Assembly: GCA_963662155.1 (NCBI GenBank)
Contig: OY759268.1
Location: 10,152,435-10,216,434 of the forward strand
DNA: 64,000 bases
Direction of reading: 5' to 3'
Source: Lamellibrachia columna
Lineage: Eukaryota > Annelida > Polychaeta > Sabellida > Siboglinidae
This document shows, piece after piece, positions 1-11,713 of this stretch; the stretch's first letter is position 1, and each line of letters begins with the position of its first letter. The notes below the pieces were generated by a model. The model did no database searches and was not told the DNA's origin. It worked only from the letters and a program-made list of their open reading frames with translations. The position numbers were made by a program, and so were the translations under genes.

Positions 1-89
1 TGCAAAATGCTACAATATACACATATATACACACAAACATGCGGGCTGCGTAAGAACTGTATATGTAGATGCCGCATTGACTGGAGCGA

Positions 90-440
90 GACCGGAAGTT
101 GTATATATTTTGTTAGCCTTTTTTGTGGTAATGTCACGTAAACACTTGGGAAATATTTGAAAACGGAATGTCGCAATACGATAAAAAAAAACGACGTTTT
201 ATAGGCAGTATCGTTCCCTAATGATATTGGGCCGTCGACGCCGTCGCGGACGGAACCATATTTTATGCGAGGACGATTTATTGGAAGCGGACAACGTAAC
301 AATGATTATTATCAATACTCTAGCCCATTGGGATTACCGGAGTGTATACACTATGGACATTTAGTATATTATGCATTATATTAACATAACTATATTAAGT
401 GAACAGTCTATTATATTGTTACGCTCATAATTGCATAACA
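90..440 (+). repeat. Direct repeat, left copy (partner 4050-4425)
   Basis: This stretch closely matches 4050-4425 in the same orientation. Shared landmarks are a GTATATATTTTGTTAG block, a GCGAGGACGATTTATTGG block and an ACACTATGGACATTTAG block, in the same order and spacing. The two copies bracket the intact GPCR at 1728-2945, so they most likely mark the edges of a tandem duplication unit of about 4 kb. No reading frame of interest is seen. A long terminal repeat is unlikely because nothing retroviral lies between the copies. Confidence 0.75.
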
Positions 441-747
441 TTCACTAATAGGAGCCTACAGTCTAAACGAAACCACCATGTTCTTCCCATGCAAGATTGT
501 AGTTTTCATTTTTACAAAACTGCATCAAGTGTATGATTCTGTCAATAAAGGTAAACAAAAATCAATAACTTATTGAGAAAAATTTCAGATATGCCTTAGA
601 TATAGACTGATGCTAAATGGTTTTGAAATGCTAAATGACATTGGAAATGTCACAGAATTATGACCACACACAGTGTCATGATGAGGAGGCGATCCGTCTT
701 CACCCGGGATGTGTCGTGCTGTCCGCCCAGCTGTTTCAACGCAGCAG

Positions 748-973
748 ACAACGTATTTATTGGAGGTTGTCCCGGAAACAAAGTGCATTTGTCAGAAGAC
801 AAGTGGTTTGACGGAACAACCCAGGAGCTCAGTGGTGAGCCAACGCAGCCGCGATCATGGCCATTCTAGAATGTGTTAAACCGTTTAACGGACGAACAAA
901 GGTTGTCCCGGATGGAGGGAAACAAAGAGAGTTCGTCGAAAGACTAGTGGTTTGATGGCACAACCTAGGAGCT
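748..973 (+). repeat. Tandem duplication, two diverged copies about 138 bp apart
   Basis: The blocks GGTTGTCCCGGA, AAGTGGTTTGACGG and AGGAGCT occur at 761-833 and again, slightly diverged, at 899-973. The unit is about 138 bp and occurs twice. The short open frame running across the first copy shows no known domain. Confidence 0.6.
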
Positions 974-989
974 ATATATACCTATAAAT

Positions 990-1124
990 AATGTACAGTG
1001 AGATAATATTAAAAATACATTGAACAAGGTCGAATTGTTTAATGTTTCAACATGGGGCAGCACACATTTAGTGGGAATGTCCCATATGAACAAAGTAAAG
1101 TTACCTGTCTCCAAAGAAACGTCC

Positions 1125-1214
<90 letters not shown>

Positions 1215-1510
1215 GAACAAACACGTAACACGTACATTATATTATAAAAAATATACTGCAGCCACGAGGTAGACATATTAGCAAAGCAGGTTATTTGACA
1301 ATATATACTACAAAAAGGTAGAGGGTCACTAACAATTCCATAGCAATATATACGGTGCTCAACGGTAGCACGAACAGGGTTCTAGCGAACAAAGCTAGAA
1401 CGATCATAGTACTGGCGATTACAAGCCAAAGTATACATTAGTTCACCAGATATATTTCTGAATAATGTAGCACATATGAAATGAGTCTAAAATTTAAAAT
1501 GTGTAATATG
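990..1510 (+). repeat. GPCR 3' flank, duplicated at 62845-63170
   Basis: This non-coding stretch lies downstream of the minus-strand GPCR and aligns with 62845-63170, which lies downstream of the third GPCR. Both contain GAGATAATATTAAAA, AACAAAGTAA and GTGCTCAACGGTAGCACGAA. The copy here has a (TA)n tract at 1127-1211 where the right-hand copy has only a few TA steps. It supports whole-unit duplication of gene plus flank. Confidence 0.75.
1127..1211. repeat. (TA)n microsatellite
   Basis: About 85 bp of uninterrupted TA dinucleotide. The paralogous flank at 62845-63170 lacks this expansion, so the tract grew after the duplication or shrank in the other copy. Confidence 0.97.
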
Positions 1511-1727
1511 ATGACATTAACAGTGCGGTATTTGTCTACTTTAGAACAACACGTATTCTAAATGTACTTGCAACAATATACAATTCACTTGACAGCATAC
1601 TTAATAAAACGTTCCCATTAAACAACTTCTATGGAATCGCCTTCGAGTTCAGCTTTACTTTGACAATTATTAATTATTCGTTTCACGCACGTCGTGATTT
1701 CGGCTACCTTGGCAGAGGTGTAAACGT

Positions 1728-2945
1728 TCATTGGCAACAAGCGGCCAGTTTCACACGCGTCTGGCGGTAGAACTGTCGCACGTCTTTCCGGAATATAGCG
1801 CTGGCGACGCCGTAGATGAACGGGTTGACAACAGAGTTTACAACAATTAATCGCTGCAATACCTCTGGAATGGGAATTGCCAGTTTATCCAATGACCCTG
1901 GCAGCCAGCAGAACACGAATACAATCGTGATGATGAATAGCAATGCAACATTTGCACTGGTCTTTGTTTGTTTCGCAACTGTTTTGTTTCTAGTCGTCAG
2001 AGGAGCTGATGTCCCAGCACAAGGAATGGTCGTACGTCTGCTCGCAATAACCGACGTTTCTTCAACCTTTGTGAACACATTCGAAGGCCCCATACCAATG
2101 GGACGAGCAACGTCATCCTCTGCTTTGATTACTTTCACTTTCGTGGTAACATTTGAAGATCCCCGATCAACAACACATAAAGCGTTCTCAACTGATCTGA
2201 TTTGGTTCATTTTCGTTGTCATATTTGAAGGTTCTGTATTTGGTTGGCGGCTTTGCGTATTATTGAACACACGGGAAGACCCCGGTTCAGACGGGCTTGA
2301 ATCATGTTGTGACATCCCGTGTAAAACAGCGACCTGGTTTCGCGAGGATCGTGCCCTCACTAGCAGCGTAACCGCCATCAATATATAAAAAGTCGTCATT
2401 GTGGATATGCACACTAGAGCCACACATGAATTATACACTCGTCTGAACTGGTCGTATCTATAAAGCCTCGCAACAGTATTTACTGATGTGCCTACAACTG
2501 CAATCACAGCAATGATAATCAAAGCCTTCTTCGCTCGCTGTGCGTCCACGTTGAACGTGTATGGACGTTTGACAGCCACAAAACGCTCGATCGACACAAA
2601 CACCAGAAGAAAAGAAGAGAACAAGATCGACAGATTGATGACATAGAGTATTGCCTCCCTTTTCACCAAGTCTTTCTGATTTGCACTAAGGACGATTCCA
2701 CAGACACAGACGGCCGAATCAGCGACAGCCAGTGCAAACATATACACTCTCGTTGATGTTGTCATCTTTCGGATATAAACTGCTATTACAAGCAGATTGC
2801 CCGGCAATCCCAGCACACACAGGAGCAATACAACAATAACAACATCCTCTGTATATGTTGATTTACTGGAATCGAATGTAACATTTAAGACATTCTGCAG
2901 AAAAATTGTGCCGTTGGTCACGTTGGGTGTATTCCAAGACTCCAT
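1728..2945 (-). CDS. Rhodopsin-like orphan GPCR, copy 1 (intact, single exon)
   Basis: A seven-transmembrane receptor of about 405 residues expected in the plasma membrane, coupling an unknown ligand to G proteins. The ATG at 2945 is preferred because broken relatives begin at the matching MDSVNTS; the frame stays open 25 codons further upstream. The N-terminus has three N-glycosylation sequons. Visible landmarks: GN in TM1 (about residues 49-50), LAVAD in TM2 (Asp 76), SIERF at the end of TM3 (118-122) in place of DRY, FCWLP in TM6 (345-349), NPFIY in TM7 (374-378), and a short helix 8 ending KLAACCQ with possible palmitoylation cysteines. Odd features: no cysteine at the usual top of TM3, no TM4 tryptophan, no TM5 proline, and an intracellular loop 3 of about 130 residues carrying a 24-residue repeat (from about residues 240, 264 and 288). 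The family is recognised; the ligand is not. Confidence 0.9.
   Translation of the reverse strand: MESWNTPNVTNGTIFLQNVLNVTFDSSKSTYTEDVVIVVLLLCVLGLPGNLLVIAVYIRKMTTSTRVYMFALAVADSAVCVCGIVLSANQKDLVKREAILYVINLSILFSSFLLVFVSIERFVAVKRPYTFNVDAQRAKKALIIIAVIAVVGTSVNTVARLYRYDQFRRVYNSCVALVCISTMTTFYILMAVTLLVRARSSRNQVAVLHGMSQHDSSPSEPGSSRVFNNTQSRQPNTEPSNMTTKMNQIRSVENALCVVDRGSSNVTTKVKVIKAEDDVARPIGMGPSNVFTKVEETSVIASRRTTIPCAGTSAPLTTRNKTVAKQTKTSANVALLFIITIVFVFCWLPGSLDKLAIPIPEVLQRLIVVNSVVNPFIYGVASAIFRKDVRQFYRQTRVKLAACCQ
2013..2228 (-). repeat. 72-bp coding repeat in GPCR loop 3, about 2.5 to 3 units
   Basis: In receptor copy 1 the motifs SNMTTKM, SNVTTKV and SNVFTKV start exactly 24 residues apart, each followed by a charged stretch such as RSVEN or KAEDD. 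This indicates a diverged 72-bp in-frame tandem repeat in intracellular loop 3. The second receptor has the same three starts at the same spacing; the third has only two. Confidence 0.8.
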
Positions 2946-3400
2946 GTTGACGGCTGGCTCGCAGCTGAAGATTACACTGCGCGGATTGTGACACCATTGG
3001 CCAGTTACCTGTAACATCATTAGATAATATGAAGCCTCTATGAGCTAGACAGTAAATAAGAATAAGTAGACTTTCCACAGCACATTGCATTTCATCCCAC
3101 CTACTGAAACTACATAAAGTCTGTCCAAAATGCAAGATCAAGGCACAATATTATTGTACGCATCCAAGCGCATATTCAAGAGCATATGCAATTTACGATA
3201 ATTTATCGGTAGCGTGTGGGTCATTTTGAATGATTATGTGCAGGTGGTAAGATACTTACTGCATCATGTCTGCGTGTCATCGGTTAATTAAATACAGAAC
3301 ATATTGCAGTTGGCTGCCCAATGACGTTGTAACAGGCAGTGCGTATTAACGCCGACTTTGCGGATGCATTTATAACAAATATTTCAAACAAAACAACACG
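2946..3400 (-). promoter_or_regulatory. Conserved 5' leader/promoter of GPCR copy 1, possible 5'UTR intron
   Basis: This region aligns with 28386-28860 upstream of copy 2. On the minus strand both contain a good donor (GTAAGTATC, first base at 3259 and 28699) and an acceptor-like end (TTTCAG here at 3110-3104, CTTCAG in copy 2), which would define an intron of about 155 nt in the leader. A conserved palindrome-like CGATAATTTATCG lies near 3195-3210. Both copies also keep a CAG/GTAA donor-like site just upstream of the frame. Splicing is inferred, not shown. Confidence 0.4.
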
Positions 3401-4049
3401 ACAGGACAGTGGATAGCACCTGCTAGTATCTAATCTTCACGTTATACGCGTGCATAATCGATAGTTTAAATCTCAAGACACCGACTAACGCCTGTTATAT
3501 CGAAACTGATGCGTATGCATATATGTGAACTTTACATCGAAGCGCCTGCGTATGTATGTGTGAACATTGTTCTACGATTACTTTTGTTCAAATAAATGTT
3601 TTGTTGCGCTTTCAAGCAACATTGTTGAAACTATTCGACAAATGTATTTATTTATTTGTGAACTGTTGCCACCTGGGGGCGTCGACATGAACAATTGGAA
3701 TGTATGAAGTTCATGAATAGATTAATGAAGTTTATTTCAACACAAATAACAAAGCAGAACATTAGGTTCGAGTTAGTAATGTCATATTATATTTTTTAAA
3801 TGCGAAGAATCACATATATTACTAATAATACTTGCCCTATAGCAATACTTATGATACTACACAATTATAGTATACACAGTAGCATGCATGAGTTATTATG
3901 ATATATTATTACATAAAAATAATTCTAGAAGCATACCGACCAGCTTCAAGAGAACCGGGCATATATTTTATTTAATATATTTTCCAACGATGTGAACATT
4001 ATTTCTAACACTAATTTAGAACGTATACTAAAAGTTCATTGGAATATTT
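3401..4049. other. Duplicated intergenic DNA, no gene seen
   Basis: Non-coding sequence that matches 28860-29290 over most of its length; shared blocks include GTTGCCACCTGG and a run of GAAGTTTATTTCAAC. The block around AACCGGGCATATATTTTATTT at 3955 recurs at 25970 just after a truncated GPCR. No coding sequence was recognised. Confidence 0.6.
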
Positions 4050-4425
4050 CTAGAAGTTGTATATATTTTGTTAGTCTTGTCGTAGTGTCACGAAAACACT
4101 TGCGAAATGTAAACGAAGTGGGATCCCGACAAGAGTAAAGTTCTCTTTGAACGCGGGATGTCTCAATCCAATAAAAAAGCAACGACGTGTAATAGCAGTA
4201 TCGGACACGAGTGATGTTGGGGCCGTCGATGGCATCGCGGACGGAGCAGTAGTTTATGCGAGGACGATTTATTGGAAGCGGAAAACATAATTATTATCAA
4301 TACGCTAGCAAATATGAATTACCGGAGTGTTTACACTATGGACATTTAGTATTATACATTATATCAATATAATTATAGTAAGTGAATAGTTTATTATACT
4401 GTTATGGCAATAATATGCAATTAGT
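4050..4425 (+). repeat. Direct repeat, right copy (partner 90-440)
   Basis: See 90-440. Part of this copy (about 4000-4165) also occurs inverted at 29350-29485, recognisable by the shared block with TAAAGTTCTCTTTGAAC. The element is therefore present three times in two orientations. Confidence 0.75.
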
Positions 4426-4429
4426 GATT

Positions 4430-5280
4430 GACGGAAATACGCGGGACGGTCACCTCTGACACTACCTAGCTTGGCCTTGGGTGTGTGCATTGATTCTTCG
4501 AAAAGAATTCGGTTGGCTGCGATCACATCGGATGGTATATGAACATCAATCCTACCCTAAATGATATTAATAAATAGTTTTCACAATTTGCAAGATTTTG
4601 CCTTGTAACACAAACACAGTTTAGGCTGAGCCTTAGTTACACGACATGTTTACATACCTATAGCAATAATCCGCAGTAGCTTGAATTTCGAAGTCCAGTA
4701 GATTTCGTACTCACCAAAAAATACCAACTGCACCCACATTGGAACCTCCTACTGTCCCTCCCATTGAATCTCACCAAAAACGTCTGTAAAAACTGTAAAA
4801 AAAAACCTAAACTCCGGGATTTTCTTCTTTTCTTGGAAGCCGGGAGTTTAACTACAAAACGTATTTTAGAAATTTATTTTAAACAAAATGTTGTATAATT
4901 CTTTAATTAGTGTTAATAATATAGTTACTTGAATTATAATGATATAAATAAACATCCAGCATTACAATGGTGCTTAAACATCTACATATTTCAACCATAG
5001 TCCAGGGATTGTTGCTGTGACTTAACGATTTTTCACCAGAACCTGCCATGCACGTTGGCTAGGTCAGCTAAGGTATTTACTGTTAAGGTATTTACCTTTA
5101 ATCTATGTCCGTCCTGCCTCACCTTTAAGAGTACACAACAGTGCTGTGTCCAAGTACTGGCTATATTGTTCTCCTTCCTCAATTATCTTACCTTTCTGAA
5201 TAGTTTATTGTTGTGCGATGACAAGTCATTTTTACACTGAGGTAAATGTCACCTTTGAGAGTTTGTATTTTTATATAAGT
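4430..5280. other. Intergenic, nothing recognised
   Basis: AT-rich sequence with short open frames only. No domain, RNA gene or repeat with a clear partner in the window was found. Confidence 0.5.
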
Positions 5281-5282
5281 TT

Positions 5283-5484
5283 TCTCTTCAATCGAAAGGG
5301 GTTGACCAAACATTGGTCGTGTTCCGTCGCGTCGCGGAAGCAGTTCGTGAATTGTCTTTATATCGCAAGGCGAGAGTGACGTCAAACGTCTGTCGAGCGA
5401 AGTTTGTGACGCTCGTCTTCATGCATCCCCTCTCTTTTCGATACATATACTTTGTATATGATCGACTAACAACGAGCAGTCAAC
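5283..5484 (+). promoter_or_regulatory. Conserved GPCR upstream region with CRE-like site
   Basis: About 200 bp directly upstream of the GPCR pseudogene start aligns with 29911-30098, which precedes another GPCR start. The shared region includes CCGTCGCGTCGCGGA, GCAGTTCGTGAATTGTC and the palindrome TGACGTCA (5377-5384; 29992-29999), the consensus binding site of CREB/ATF factors. The conserved block stops at the ATG. It is probably the ancestral promoter or 5'UTR of the plus-strand GPCR subgroup. Confidence 0.6.
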
Positions 5485-6000
5485 ATGGATTCAGTTAACA
5501 CTTCCTACTGGACCAACGATTCAAGTTTTCTGCAAAATTACATCTCGAATTTGACGGCGAGCAACGCTACACAGCCGGTGGATGTCCACAGTGTTACCGT
5601 GTTTGATTTGTGTAGCCAATCTGCTTGAAATTGCGGTTTATATCGTAAAGATGACAACATCAACTAGAGTGGGCATGTTTACACTAGATGTAGCTGATTC
5701 AGACGTCTGTTGTTGTGGACTCGTCTTTAATACGACGGACTTGTTGATAGTGAATGTTGCGAAGTATCCTTCGGATATAGCACTCACCGTCTCGGTGTGT
5801 GTTGTAGTGTTTGTCTAGATCGAGCGCCTTGTAGCGGCGAGATATGCGTACGCGTTCAACTTTCCTCGAGCGAAGTTGTCTCTCCGTCGGGGTGGGTGCG
5901 ATTACACACCCAGCAGTGACGACAGCGGCAATATCATACGTGATGTGTAAAATTTGCAGAAGTTTGGAATATGTTGAGGCAGTGCTAATAGCCTGTGTGC
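5485..6000 (+). pseudogene. Broken rhodopsin-like GPCR
   Basis: Begins with ATG and MDSVNTSYWTND, matching the starts of the related copies. A frameshift near 5590 moves the frame into ANLLEIAVYIVKMTTSTRV (TM1 to TM2). An in-frame TAG at 5816-5818 interrupts the end of TM3, and IERLVAARYAYAFN follows it. Weak resemblance to TM4-TM5 continues in another frame to about 6000, and the C-terminal half is missing. The copy cannot make a receptor. Confidence 0.85.
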
Positions 6001-6792
6001 ACGAGCGATCAATTGCCAAATTGGTCGAATCGATCGCAATGTTTCGCGATATTTGAGAAGCAGTTCTTGATGTCAACGTGTTGCTATCATTAATGGGGTT
6101 GAATTGCGACGGGTCCCGCATTGACAGGGAGTCGGCGGCGACTGTGAAGCAGCGGCCAATCACCGACCGTCTAGAGGTGCATTCGTCGTGACCTTTTATC
6201 AAAGTTCAAATTGGGAGTGGCGCTAGTCAACATGTAGATACTATGTAGATAGTAGATAAGCCGGGTGAGTAATGAACACGTCTCCCAATAGATGAAATGT
6301 GTAAAGTGTATACTTGGATACCGTGTTATATAAGAACACACTTTTTAATTGTCTACGGCGTACGCCTATATCATACTACGAAATATGTGTTTGATATGTA
6401 ATTTTACAGCACGGTCATACACATCAATATAATTCTAACTATGTTGTATTCCGACATTAGCGTGTTTGTAATATATTTTGCTTTGTTTGGATATACATTT
6501 GGAAGTTTTTTCCCCAACATATCATTCTATCTCTCAGCCTCTATCGACGTGATGATTGTAATAGTAATTATATATTATGCTATTATATATGAATGGTTAA
6601 TTAACAACGTGAAACAACAATATTAATGTCGGTAAGCATCAATGTATATAACAATTTGTAAAACCTAAATTGAACTTAGTATGTCATTATACGAAACGTT
6701 TCCACAAAAGATTAAAAATAACAAAAACTTGTTCAAACAAAAAACAAAGATTTGTTTATGTATATTAATACATATGGTCATGCTGATTTTAT
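6001..6792. other. Intergenic, nothing recognised
   Basis: Short open frames without recognisable domains. A hydrophobic 61-codon frame at 6441-6626 is AT-rich and unsupported. Confidence 0.5.
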
Positions 6793-7860
<1,068 letters not shown>

Positions 7861-7904
7861 GTGTTTTATACTATAATAGGCTAGCGGCTGAAAGACAGCC
7901 GTCA

Positions 7905-7931
7905 GGCCAAGATGGCGGCTGAGTGACGTCA
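7905..7931 (+). promoter_or_regulatory. Promoter-like YY1 and CRE site pair
   Basis: The sequence CAAGATGGCGGC, which matches the YY1 consensus, is followed within 8 bp by TGACGTCAC, a full CREB/ATF palindrome. The pair resembles a TATA-less promoter. No solid gene follows it, so it may be an orphan promoter or the 5' end of a retroelement. Confidence 0.45.
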
Positions 7932-7975
7932 CATATACAAGCTCACACGCCATCCAGTTATATAGAGATTAGTTA

Positions 7976-8150
7976 GTATGATTGGCAACTGGCGTGTTCG
8001 TAACTTTCAATATGACATACGCCAACGCAGGTTACAATATGACTGGCGTATCTTCCGAAGTGATTGGCTACAACGAGATTGGCGCCATCGTAGCTTATGA
8101 TATGACTGGCGTAATTGTAGTGTTTGAAATGATTGGCGCTATCGAACATG
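7976..8150 (+). repeat. Degenerate short tandem repeat rich in GATTGGC/ACTGGCGTA
   Basis: The heptamer GATTGGC (an inverted CCAAT box) occurs at about 7980, 8063, 8077 and 8131, interleaved with TATGACTGGCGTA. The spacing is irregular. The 85-codon open frame across it reflects the repeat and is not considered a gene. Confidence 0.5.
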
Positions 8151-9780
8151 CATTTCGCATACGAATACAAATGTGCAAAATAATAATAATATTAATAATA
8201 GCAATGATGACAATATTAATAATACACAAGCCCACATGAGATACTGGATATGGCATACAAAATTATCAAATAGTTAAATGTATTGTTTAGAAAAATACCG
8301 AACACGCACATGTAAGCCCATAATTTATGTAACCATCTACTCAACATGATACTCTCTGTGTAAATGTCTTCTTGCAATAGCGATTTTTATCTACTTTGTC
8401 AGCCGACACGACAACTATTATGCGGCAAGGATGGGTCGTGTAGACACCGTGTGCGCGATTAATAAATTTGGATTGGTTCCAATCTCTTTAATATTTACCC
8501 CCGATTTTGAAGCAGTGGTAAAGCAGCTACAGGAAACAGGTGAACCATTCGCGACTCAGCTCGTGAATGGCGCGAGCCAGGATGTACATCGTAGTGTCTA
8601 AACATGTTGCCTCTCACAACGGACACATCATTTAGTTGTTCGTCACTAACGTACCTCAGATGACATACAAAATGTGCAGTTTTAAACAAGACGTTGTGAC
8701 TAGAGGAGCTGGTATTTTATTACTGCTGGTTTCATACAATCTAAATATGGCATGTCGTAAAAAGCAAGAATGTCGTAAAAAATAAGTAGGAGTCATCTGA
8801 TGAAATGGGTAGCGGTCACATGTGTATCTCATCCTGCAAAACAAACATTTTCTTTGATAGATACGGTAAACTCGGCAATTGTACGAGTGCGTGGGTGCCT
8901 GCGTACGTCACGTATAATATTCCCTACGTCCCCATTTCCTAAAACAACTAGCAACGAAACAATATACCCAAAGAAAAAATCCATTGAATTGACCCTGTCC
9001 AATATAACGTAACATATGGATCAATATAAACGAACGGTATTTTGGACTACTATGCCATAGTCAACATATAACATTTTCTCCTAAATGCCTGGTTGAATAG
9101 TTGCCATATTATGCCTATTGGTGCCTATCACTGCCGAGTTTCATGTGAACTAGCGGAAAGCGCAACATTGATAGTTTCCTCTGATATATCGGGTCATGTT
9201 CAGAACTGGTACAACATACCTTCCCTACCATTATATAGATGTGGCAATCATTGCATGTTTATGTGTTTGGTGTGATTATTTAATGAGAAACATGCCTTAC
9301 ACGTGTGTCTGTGTTTTATTGCAAGAGGCATATGCTCATATCGTAAACAAAATGACCCAGTACGTTTCGCTCTTCGCGGGGAAAGGAGGTCACTCGGTGG
9401 CATACAAGGGTAGATGCGGGGAAAGTTAAGTTGGTGAATTATATAATGACCCGGGAGCGCAGGCTGATAAAGAGAATAATGGTGCAGAGAGAAATGTATT
9501 TGAATACATTCAATCAGTGCATCCTGAAATTATCACGGGAAAATTATATTGAGACAACAACATAATTTGGATATGAAACAAATGGCAAGGTGATAAACTA
9601 TCCAGAATTAGTCGAACTCGTAGATGATTATGCGGTATCAATTGCCGGCCAGCGGCTTGAAATCATAATTGTTCACTTGATAAACTGTAAAGTTAGCATC
9701 GCCACCAATAGACGTAGTATAGCGAATGAATCTTGACACCGTAGTGCTCACAGCATATGTTATCTGGTCGTCGACGACGC

Positions 9781-9863
9781 ATTGGTACCACGTTAGTATC
9801 ATTGGTACCACGTTAGTATCATTGGTACCACGTTAGTATCATTGGTACCACGTTAGTATCATT
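9781..9863. repeat. 20-bp minisatellite, four perfect copies
   Basis: The unit ATTGGTACCACGTTAGTATC is repeated four times without error. The paralogous segment 30148-32185 lacks the array, so it is younger than the segmental duplication or lies in sequence specific to this copy. Confidence 0.97.
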
Positions 9864-10427
9864 ATCTTCGAACTGTACGTACGCTTAGCTGATTGGATAA
9901 GTTTACCTATGAATTGTTTTATGGTGGCATATTTTACATACGATATTAAAGATGTTTCCTCAAGTTGGTTGAGCCCATCGCCAAACCGATTCACTTATGT
10001 CCAGATGTGTAGTGTGTGACTAGTTTAAGTAATGTGCGCAGTATATTTAATAGAAAAATGCCTATTTTGTTCAAATCATCGAAATAATTGACTTTAGTCG
10101 TTATATCTGGTAAAGATCAAAATAGTGGAAATCCAAAATGGTACGATGTGGGTCAACGCTGATCGTGAACGTGACCTCCATCCTCATGCTGATCAAATGA
10201 AAAAGTTACGAATATTCACCAATGAACAAAATCGTGATTTTAAGCATTTTGATTTTCACTTAAGTTAATGCTGGAACAAATATTAATTAATTTAATAGTT
10301 TGTCTGGTAAAAAAAAAAACTAGATACAAAAGTTACAAAACGAGCTAGCATGCTGCAGTGGATACTATAGGTAGGTTTGGTTCTTAGCAAAATTAATTTG
10401 AAATGAGACTAGCAAACATAAACTTTA

Positions 10428-10697
10428 TTAATCTCTTACAACTGTGCTGACACGTCGAGAAATAATTTTAGCTAATGCTTTGTTGTTTATCCTTTTAATT
10501 AAAACGGCGCGCGCCGACAAAATAGTTAAAACGGCACTCACCATATAATACGCAGCTGTAGGGTCGTCTGCTGGGCGTAATTTAGTAATTATCTCAAATG
10601 TCAAATTCGTTAGTACAAAACATAGAATACACTTCACTGAAACAGTGAGAAACAGGCTATTAAAGACAGCGTTAAGCCCGCCATCAAGCATCAACAA
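10428..10697 (-). other. Open frame shared by both duplicated units
   Basis: An 89-codon frame containing FVLTNLTFEIITKL and a hydrophobic start. The duplicated unit at 31276-31500 has a related frame with the same motif. It lies just downstream of the LRR exon remnant on the same strand, in what would be the following intron. No family is recognised; the resemblance may simply reflect DNA duplication. Confidence 0.35.
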
Positions 10698-10724
10698 ACT
10701 GTGCGTAAAAAGAAGGTTACATAC

Positions 10725-10803
10725 TAGAGCAAGGTCATCCCAGGACAGATAGTTCGCACATATGAAACGTAGTCCATCATCCGTTAGTCCGCAATTGTTC
10801 AGT
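10725..10803 (-). pseudogene. Decayed NLR-type leucine-rich-repeat exon, copy A
   Basis: On the minus strand a TTTGCAG acceptor (ending at 10804) is followed by codons for LNNCGLTDDGLRFIC, the repeat pattern of NOD-like-receptor LRR exons, and ends at a GTATGT donor (10724). The exon is 79 bp. Compared with copy B (31538-31616) it lacks 8 bp (GAGACCCT in B) in the middle, which breaks the frame. With that block the exon would be 87 bp, or 29 codons, the usual size for one such repeat unit. No NACHT domain is present in the window. Confidence 0.65.
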
Positions 10804-11713
10804 CTGCAAATGCGAAACTTTATTTAATAATACTAATCACCATTCTGCGCGAGCGATATTTATATATCTATATATCATGCGCTCTCGTCCAGTTTTATGA
10901 CTTGCTAAAAATTAATCTGCAATAGCGACCACTAAATGCGAAATTACGCTGATATTGAAATTAATTATGTGAACATGGAAAAACATAAGACACATATTTG
11001 AAATATTATTTCAAAGCGCTGCTACACTACACTTGGTATGTTTGTTTGTTTGTCGTTCCTCCTAGACGCTATGCGTCTCTGGCCCCAATGTGTCAGGTGT
11101 TCATCTACGACATCACTGTCGGGTCGGCATAATACAATATTTTTACGTTACCTTTTCCATGAATAAAAATGTCCATCCTTCCGTCGGTATAATTTGGTAG
11201 TTCTTAAATAACTGTCATGGTAACGATATTAAAAAACGTTATCACAGCGATGCCTTTCTATGCCTTGTTAATTGGTGCTGCCAGTCAATATCGTTATGGC
11301 TCCGTGGAACGCAATTTTCGAAATTGCTACATAATATTAGCAGTTACAGTAACGTCAAGCGACCCTTGCACTCGTATAATGTAACCTATGACAAAAGCAG
11401 AACAGAAGCACGATGTTGTGAATAACAGTATGTAATGTTTTGTTCGACAATTGTATGCGATAAGTACATAGCGTAAAGTTATGCGCTTACAGTTATTGTT
11501 CCATTCGCGGCAGAGAAGTAACAACTCTGGACATAGATGTCACGCAGGACATGTGACTGAACACTGTGACAGGTTTCTCGTCACGGTCGCTTCCGACACT
11601 GTAAGAAACGCAGATGATATATCATCATCATGTCGTGCCATCCCCTCCCCGAAAGTCAGCTATGTCAAAGTTGTGATACAATAAAGTGGGTGGCTTTAAG
11701 TAATTAATTGCAA

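Larger units (their letters stand above)
8410..10985. repeat. Segmental duplication, copy A (partner 30148-32185)
   Basis: Several collinear blocks match the 30148-32185 region: ATTATGCGGCAAG at the left, CCCTACGTCCCCATTTCC, GTCCAGATGTGTAGTGTGTG, GTGACCTCCATCCTC and GCGAAATTACGCTGATATT-like sequence near the right end. This copy has extra sequence around 9190-9960 that the partner lacks. It contains an LRR exon remnant at 10725-10803. Confidence 0.8.

Noticed and set aside
1816..2388. 190-codon plus-strand frame opposite GPCR copy 1 (and the similar one at 27262-27747 and 63472-63849)
   Set aside because: Antisense shadows of conserved receptor coding sequence; their similarity to one another follows from the receptors.
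2863..3141. 92-codon frame shared upstream of both intact GPCRs
   Set aside because: It keeps the same length in both copies, but changes are spread over all codon positions and it overlaps the receptor in another frame, so it is better explained as a duplicated leader.
90..4425. Interpretation of the direct repeats as LTRs
   Set aside because: There is no gag, pol, primer-binding site or polypurine tract between them; the enclosed gene is a GPCR.
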